Below the pieces are notes generated by a model. That model made no database searches. It saw only the letters and a program-made list of their open reading frames with translations, and was not told where the DNA came from. From Rhytidiadelphus loreus (Eukaryota > Streptophyta > Bryopsida > Hypnales > Hylocomiaceae), in assembly GCA_947034895.1 (NCBI GenBank), contig OX344765.1, positions 17,737,001 to 17,801,000 of the forward strand: 64,000 nucleotides of DNA. Direction: 5' to 3'. The position numbers and the translations under genes are program-made. This document shows, in pieces, positions 58,466 through 64,000 of the stretch. The first letter of the stretch is position 1, and every line of letters starts with the position of its first letter.

Positions 58466-59552
58466 GCATTAATCGTGTGCACTTGATTTCGGACGTGGAC
58501 CCTTCAAACATGATATACTTCAAAAAATTCTTGTTCACTTAACTAGCATTGTGCAAAACGTGCTATATTATTCATTTCTAATGTATTTTCTGATTCAATT
58601 ATTTTAGACACTGAAGTTTGGAATCACCTCTCTGGTGAAAGACCTCCATCGGAGAGGGAAATCAAAATTCATTTTCCATCAAATATAGTCTATGAAGAAG
58701 GTAAAAGTAAATCTCAAACGTGACAACACATTGATCAACTATATCACGGAGGATACAATGTTAATGAATGATCAAGTACCATGGCATGGGCCTCATAAGG
58801 ACACAAGGTTTTTACAGTTTCTCATTGAAAGGACAACAATTGAAAGAACAAACAATTGAAGGGGATTTGGTTCTCAAATGCACTGCAGCTACCAATAAGT
58901 ATTCAATTCATTGATTCTATATTTAAATCCTACTTCATTCACAAATCTTTCAATTAATAAATTGCATGTTGTTTAAATCAGGTGCATTGATTATGGCTTG
59001 TTGTGAAACTGAGCGCCACATTGTAGCTTTGGAAGAGGATAAGGATATCTTCAAAAACATTTTGTTTTTTATGCAGAGGACCAATTCAACTGTAGTAATG
59101 ATAGAAAAGTTTGTGGAGATTGCACCGTCTCAAGATCCGGATGCAATGAACATTGTGGTTCACAAATTTGTTCGAAAGATTAAACCCAGTAAGTAAGTTT
59201 TCAGAGATTTGAATTGAATATAAGCATACAATTATATATGTTTCATGATAGTATCATGTTTTATTGTTTTTTTTCTAGCCGCCATAGGTTGATGTCAACA
59301 GATTCAACGATGTAGAAACAAAGGCTTCTCCTTAATCTAGAGAGGTCTTTTAATCTTCATGTTTATGTCGAGGTTCATGCAGAGCAGTTGACATCAGTGT
59401 TTGTGGAGTTTGTTTGTTCTAAACAAAAAAAGCGTAAGGAGACTTATGCTTTGAATGTTTTAGAGTTCTTAGATGTTAGCGCATTTGAGGATGGTGAGAC
59501 TTCAAAGTCATCTACCAATGAGGATTCCGCGATCGAGTTCACTATGATTTAG
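58466..59552 (+). pseudogene. DNA-methyltransferase-like gene, 3' side of the transposon insertion
   Basis: Continues the frame broken at 26576 as GINRVHLISDVDPSN. Further exon pieces follow: from 58608 (after ATTTTAG), a frame with LKRDNTLINYITEDTM and VPWHGPHKDTRFLQFLIERTT (to about 58850); a short segment GDLVLKCTAATN after a small duplication-type frameshift (about 58860-58900); an exon from 58982 reading GALIMACCETERHIVALEEDKDIF; and a last exon, about 59279-59552, acidic at its end (SSTNEDSAIEF). The block 'GDLV-x-CTAATN-GA...AC...RHIVALEED' is a clear match to methyltransferase motif I with the Asp replaced by Lys. Stops and the frameshift show it is dead. It follows the same domain order as gene A inside the transposon. 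Confidence 0.55.
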
Positions 59553-59924
59553 AGTCACGAGATTGACATATTTCATGAGTTACTGTAGTGGGTGTTGATT
59601 TTTAATATGGCTACAATTTGAGCATGATATATTTTGCTTTACAATTTTGTTTCTTGTGATTTCAATCATCATCACGTACAATTGCATGTTACAATAGAAA
59701 ATTATAGAAAACATTTGTAGGTGACTTTAATTTTCGAATAATATATTGATATTTTACAACTCAAAAAATTACCTATACCCACGGTAATAGGTTCTTAATA
59801 CATTTTTTTCAAAAAAAAATTTCCACTTATGGGCTCACAGGCTTACAAGTTCACACTCATAGGCTCACAAGCTCACAAGATCACGCTCATAGACTCACAA
59901 GCTCACAAGATCACGCTCACAAGC

Positions 59925-61035
59925 TCACATACTAGCAACCCAAACAAGAACAGTTAGTACCAACATCGGCTCTTGAGTTGCAATTGAAGTAAGATTTTTG
60001 GGGAATGAAAAGCGATAGGATAGAGAATTAGTACGTTGATGATGGACATGATTGAAGGCATGTATAGGATCATTTATTCTTCTTATCATTTGTTCATTTT
60101 CTTTCTCGATAATCTTGATGTCTAATGTTGCTTGTATAGCATCATTTAAGTTCACTAGTTGTCGCGATAGGATTTCTCGTATGGTCGTTGCGGAATCCAC
60201 TTCTTCGATGAAGTAATGACGGATGGTGTTATCGTTAAATAGACCTCCTACGTAGTGGGTGCAAACCATTTGGAATCATCTGATGTAAAAAATGCAATCT
60301 TCCGTTGGTCCCTGTCGAATGCTAGTTAAAGCAGAAAGGCTTGTTGTTAGGTCGGAACACTATAAGAACCCTGCGTAGTTGGCGTTTTGTAATTTTTTTC
60401 AAATGGATTTAGGTGACGTCAGAAAAACAACTTGTGTTTCTTCACGTCCAATAGAACGTCCAAATGTTATATTGGACGTGAAAGTACACAAGTTGTTTTT
60501 TCTGAGGTCACCTAAATCCGTCTAAAAAAATTACAAAATGCCAACTAAAATGCGGATTTCTTATAGTAACTAGATTGGAGATGAGGATTTCTTCAAATCG
60601 TTTTATATAGACTACAAGATCATCATCCCTAGACCTTGAGAACTTAGGAAGGTAATGAGGAACCAAAATTTCTCGCAACCCTTGAAGTACTACAATGTAA
60701 AATCCCCTTGGTAGCATCATGGGATCAACTTCAAGTTCAAATGGTACTTCTGATGAACCTTTATCAAGATTTGGAAGGCCTGGTGGCCTAGAAGGTGACT
60801 TCGATTCACGTTCTATCTCTTTAGATGGTTCTAATGAGTTGTTGCCAAGTTCAAAAGAATTTCTTTGTTCTTCAACTAGCTGAGATGGGTCTTCTTGGTC
60901 TTCAACCGGGTTAGGAAAAATAGACCTTCTTTTTAAAGGTATCGGAGAGTGTTGTCATCTAGAGGTGCTTCTTCTTTTGACTTGAGACCTTAAAATTCTT
61001 GTAAACCTAGGTGTATTAGTAGATTTGAGTGGCAT
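59925..61035 (-). pseudogene. Ty3/gypsy-like gag remnant
   Basis: Minus-strand frame starting near ATG 61035 (MPLKSTNTPR), with a Ser/Glu/Pro-rich region, then REILVPHYLPKFSRSRDDDLVVYIKRFEEILISNLV (60720-60570), the typical gag core opening. After a CACTA-like MITE (60358-60568) it continues as VCTHYVGGLFNDNTIRHYFIEEV...QLVNLNDAIQATLDIKI (60269 onwards), resembling the gag C-terminal helices. Stops and the MITE break it. No protease or polymerase follows. Confidence 0.5.
60358..60568. mobile_element. CACTA-like MITE inserted in the gag remnant
   Basis: Starts CACTATAAGAACCCTGCG and ends CGGATTTCTTATAGTA. The interior repeats the long hairpin of the element at 4776 (CAACTTGTGT...CACGTCCAA against its complement). 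The last base of the terminal CACTA motif is mutated, and the 3-bp flanks GAA and ACT do not match. Confidence 0.7.
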
Positions 61036-62643
61036 CTATACTCAAGAACTTTTCATGCATACAAAACCAATGCACTCATAACCAACCACTTCCAACAAAC
61101 GCACCATTATATGAGCGCTTATTTATCCACCCTTAATAAATACGTGTGTACTATCAAGTTCTAGCAATCATGCTTAATTCCTATGGGTATCTAATGTCGG
61201 TCCAATTTGCCTTCCAAGCAATGAATCTTTTTTTATATCTTAAGTATGCAAAACATCCTAGATAAACAAGAAATCCTTAAAAGATCCAAGTTTTTACCTT
61301 ATTATGTCAACTAACTAAACCACTGTGGTTTTTAAATCAAAGTGAATTCATTCTAAATTTATCAATCCTAAGTGATATAAAATCTTGTGCCAATTCTAAA
61401 AACATAAAATTCACTTGGTTTCAATCTTCCTAGCAAAAGTTATGGACATATGAAGTTTAGCTTTTACAAGGCTCTAAAAATTTCATCCACTACTTTAAAA
61501 GGGTTCCCAATTTCAATTCCTTTTTAAACTTTAGCTCTGAACTTAGGTATCTTACCTCTACCTAATTTCCAAATTTGAGCTTGAATGGATGATTTTTGTC
61601 CTACTTCATTCAATTTATACCCTACACTTCATCCATTTCTATCTTCTTTGTTTTTTTTTATCTTTCTTCAAGTATAGGGTATCTATGGACTCCCCTTGAT
61701 CAACTCTAAGTGTTTGAATTTCTAAATCTTCCTCTTAAAACTATCTTCTAAGTGTTTGATTAGGTTTCCATCAACTCTAAGACTTGAGTTGATTTCTTCC
61801 AATTTATTATTTCTAAAAGCTTGATGATTCTGTCTTGTAGGGTCTAATTTTAGCTTTTCAAACTATTAAGACACCTGTTAATTGGACTTTTCCACTAGAT
61901 GATATCAATGGATGAAGTTTGACTACTAATCGGTTCTTTGAACTTCATCTGTTGTCTTCTCGTAATCTATGACTCCTAATTTATGACTCCAAATCAACTT
62001 CTGCTTTTGGCTATGAGTTTGAAATATTTGTATCTTCCTAACTCTACACTCTTATTCCAAAGTTTTAGTTTATACTAATCTTCATTTGTTTTGGGTCATA
62101 ATCTTCATTTGATCATATCTTTCTTAATTTAACTCTAATTTCTAAGTGTCACATGCTTTTAGAAACCTCTAACCAAAATCTACATGGTTTTCTATCTGAA
62201 AGTCTTATTCTCAACACTCTGACTTGCATTTGAAGTTCGGCTAGACATAGAAATAACTAATATTGAAAATTGAATAGAAATTGGAGTAATTAATAGCTTA
62301 TCTTGAAATTTGCCTCATCTGAGAGGTGGTCAAATACTCCTTCCAAACCTCCATCGTTGGCCATAGTTGAATCCTTTGTGAAATTTTGCTCACCGCTTGA
62401 AAATGACTTTTTAATACAAGTTGCCAATTCTTTGGATTTCTTTATCTTCTTTATCTTTTTTTTTTGCACTTTCTTTCTCTCTAACATTGTTCCTCTCACT
62501 ATTCCAAATGTTGACTTCGACTGCCTTCTATCTACATTCTATTGGTTCAAAGTGATCCCCTAGGATTTCCTTCCAATCCTTTCGTTCCAATCATTTCCCC
62601 TTTCCTTCCCACAACTATAAACAATCTAAGTTTTTTTGTAGTT
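61036..62643. other. AT-rich repeat DNA, no supported gene
   Basis: Shares stretches with about 6.2-7.8 kb. Repeated words around GATGAAGTTT/AACTTCATC recur as in the LTR-flanking DNA at 14.7-15.0 kb. Probably untranslated internal sequence of an LTR element. Confidence 0.4.
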
Positions 62644-64000
62644 TGTGAGCCCTCAAGTTGGCACTTGGAACTCTAAACTTATTTTTTGCAATTTTCTGTT
62701 AGTTTTTAGGTTAATTATATGAAAAAACATTAAAAAATAGAGTTATTGAAAATTTTGGTAGAAGTCCCTACCAAAGTAGTGAGGAATGGCCTTAAATGTG
62801 TGAAACACATAAAACTTTATATTTTCACTAATTTTAGGTCTTATTAGTAGAATTAGGTAGTTAATTAGTAATTCTGAGTGAAAAAAGAATATGAGAGTTA
62901 GGAAATTATTCTTATGGACACCTTGTAGAAGAATGCCCAAAAGTTTCAGGATTTTACAAAACTTCGCAATGACTCCATAGAAAGTCAACTGCTTAAAACT
63001 GCATTCGTAAATTCCTAGATATTACCAATATTGCGGTAAAATCTCATTAAAAATTAGGATAGTGTTTTGTGTGCCAATAAAGAGCCTCGTGAAGTTTGAA
63101 GACATTCTAACATTCTCAAGTACCAGAATTAGGACCGACAACAAATTTGACAAGAATTTATAACTTGGTGGCGGGTTGACCGATGTACCAGGAGCTAACG
63201 GTGTCCGAATGGAGCGATTCAAGGGTCAATTTTTACTCCCATGAATATTCTAAACCACCCTAGCCAAATAGTTTCATCAAAAAGCACAAACTTCCAAATT
63301 AAAATTTTTGACTTTTGTTCAGAGTTATTGTGACTCAAATTTGTGCTTAAAAACGGCCGGAGAGGCAGGGATAAAGGATCTATTTTGCTAATTGGAGTTT
63401 TCTGAACATGATGGCGAAATTTGTTTTCAGTTTTGAGTTGTCCCTCAAAAGATAGAGAGGGTCAGCCCTTAGTTTGACATTTTTATAGTAATTTTAGATT
63501 AATCTAGGATGATTTTACAAATATCTTTTGAAAAATCGAAGATTGGATTTGCTCAAAATACTTGTCTTGCGTAAGAAACCATCTTTTAAACTAAAGAAAG
63601 ACAATTTGGAACTAACCTTAGGTTAATTTGCAAAATATCTTGGTTAATTAGGTTGATTTTGAAAATATCTTTGGGAAAAATCTAATATTTGATTTGGGGA
63701 AGATTCTAAGGCCATTTACGGCCTAAAAGGCACTTGTTTGAAGACCTTCCTTTCCATTAAACAAAAATTATTTAGATAATACTTTAGATTAGTTTAGCAA
63801 AATATCTAGATTGAAAGTAAGAAAATATTTACAAACAATTTACCGAAGGGGGCCGGGAGCGAGTATATAAGGCCCTTCCTTGAAGTTGTTCATGGCTCTC
63901 ATTCTCTTATTTCATTCTTGTTATTGTTCTTGTCGTGCTATCGACACTTTGTTGGAGCACTTTTAAGCCAAATTTTGGCTATTTCTTTCTATTTTCTTGT
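62644..64000 (+). mobile_element. LTR of a retrotransposon, cut by the window end
   Basis: Starts TGTGAGCCCTCAAGTTGGCA and matches the minus-strand LTR at 9503-11217 in inverted orientation along its whole visible length, with a TATA box (TATATAA, 63864-63870) after GGCCGGGAGCGAG. The upper end is outside the window. It points away from the gag remnant on its left, so it is not the 5' LTR of that gag. Confidence 0.7.

Noticed and set aside
58207..58542. 111-codon open frame
   Set aside because: It crosses the right TIR and TTAG from transposon into host gene; only the part after 58465 is coding, as the continuation of 26576.
1..64000. tRNA, rRNA, riboswitch or origin sequences
   Set aside because: Scanned by eye for conserved tRNA arms and rRNA blocks; nothing convincing was seen.

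Overview
This is nuclear DNA of a eukaryote, most likely a land plant. The genes have GT-AG introns, there are CACTA-type and hAT-type MITEs (one with the CACTACAAGAAA terminus known from plant CACTA elements), and there are Ty3/gypsy-like LTR remnants. The host sequence is strongly AT-rich. I cannot name the lineage from sequence alone. I see no rRNA, tRNA, CRISPR array or prokaryotic operon. Nearly every recognisable gene belongs to a mobile element.

The main feature is a candidate giant DNA transposon of 31,885 bp at 26577-58461. It is bounded by perfect 31-bp terminal inverted repeats and flanked by identical 4-bp TTAG duplications. If the element and one TTAG are removed in silico, an interrupted reading frame rejoins (codons for Lys-Trp-Leu-Gly-Ile-Asn). 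The broken gene is a decayed ParB-like/DNA-methyltransferase-like gene; its parts lie at about 20.7-26.58 kb and 58.46-59.55 kb.

Inside the element, left to right: a 0.65-kb tandem repeat; four long foldback units (27.7-32.05 kb); a minus-strand gene set at 33.0-40.5 kb (gene B: coiled coil plus FCP1/NIF-like HAD domain; gene A: ParB-like plus methyltransferase-like plus acidic tail); a palindrome array (40.5-42.0 kb); an AT-rich palindrome-free block (43.1-48.8 kb); an unrecognised minus-strand multi-exon gene C (48.9-51.5 kb); and a plus-strand gene (54.65-57.76 kb) that I read as a DUF7869-type RNase-H-fold transposase. About 38 copies of a 20-bp palindrome (consensus TTCAGACCGCGCGGTCTGAA) are scattered through the element. 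I found no good copy outside it. They lie in introns, between genes, next to start codons and in arrays, and look like element-specific binding or methylation sites.

The flanks are old repeat-rich DNA: a decayed zinc-finger transposase gene with a nested hAT-like MITE (0.8-3.2 kb), foldback MITEs, LTRs in opposite orientations (9.5-13 kb and 62.6-64 kb), minisatellites, and a minus-strand gag remnant (59.9-61.0 kb) carrying a CACTA-like MITE. Long stretches at 5.0-7.9, 14.1-16.9, 43.1-48.8 and 61.1-62.6 kb hold no gene I can support.
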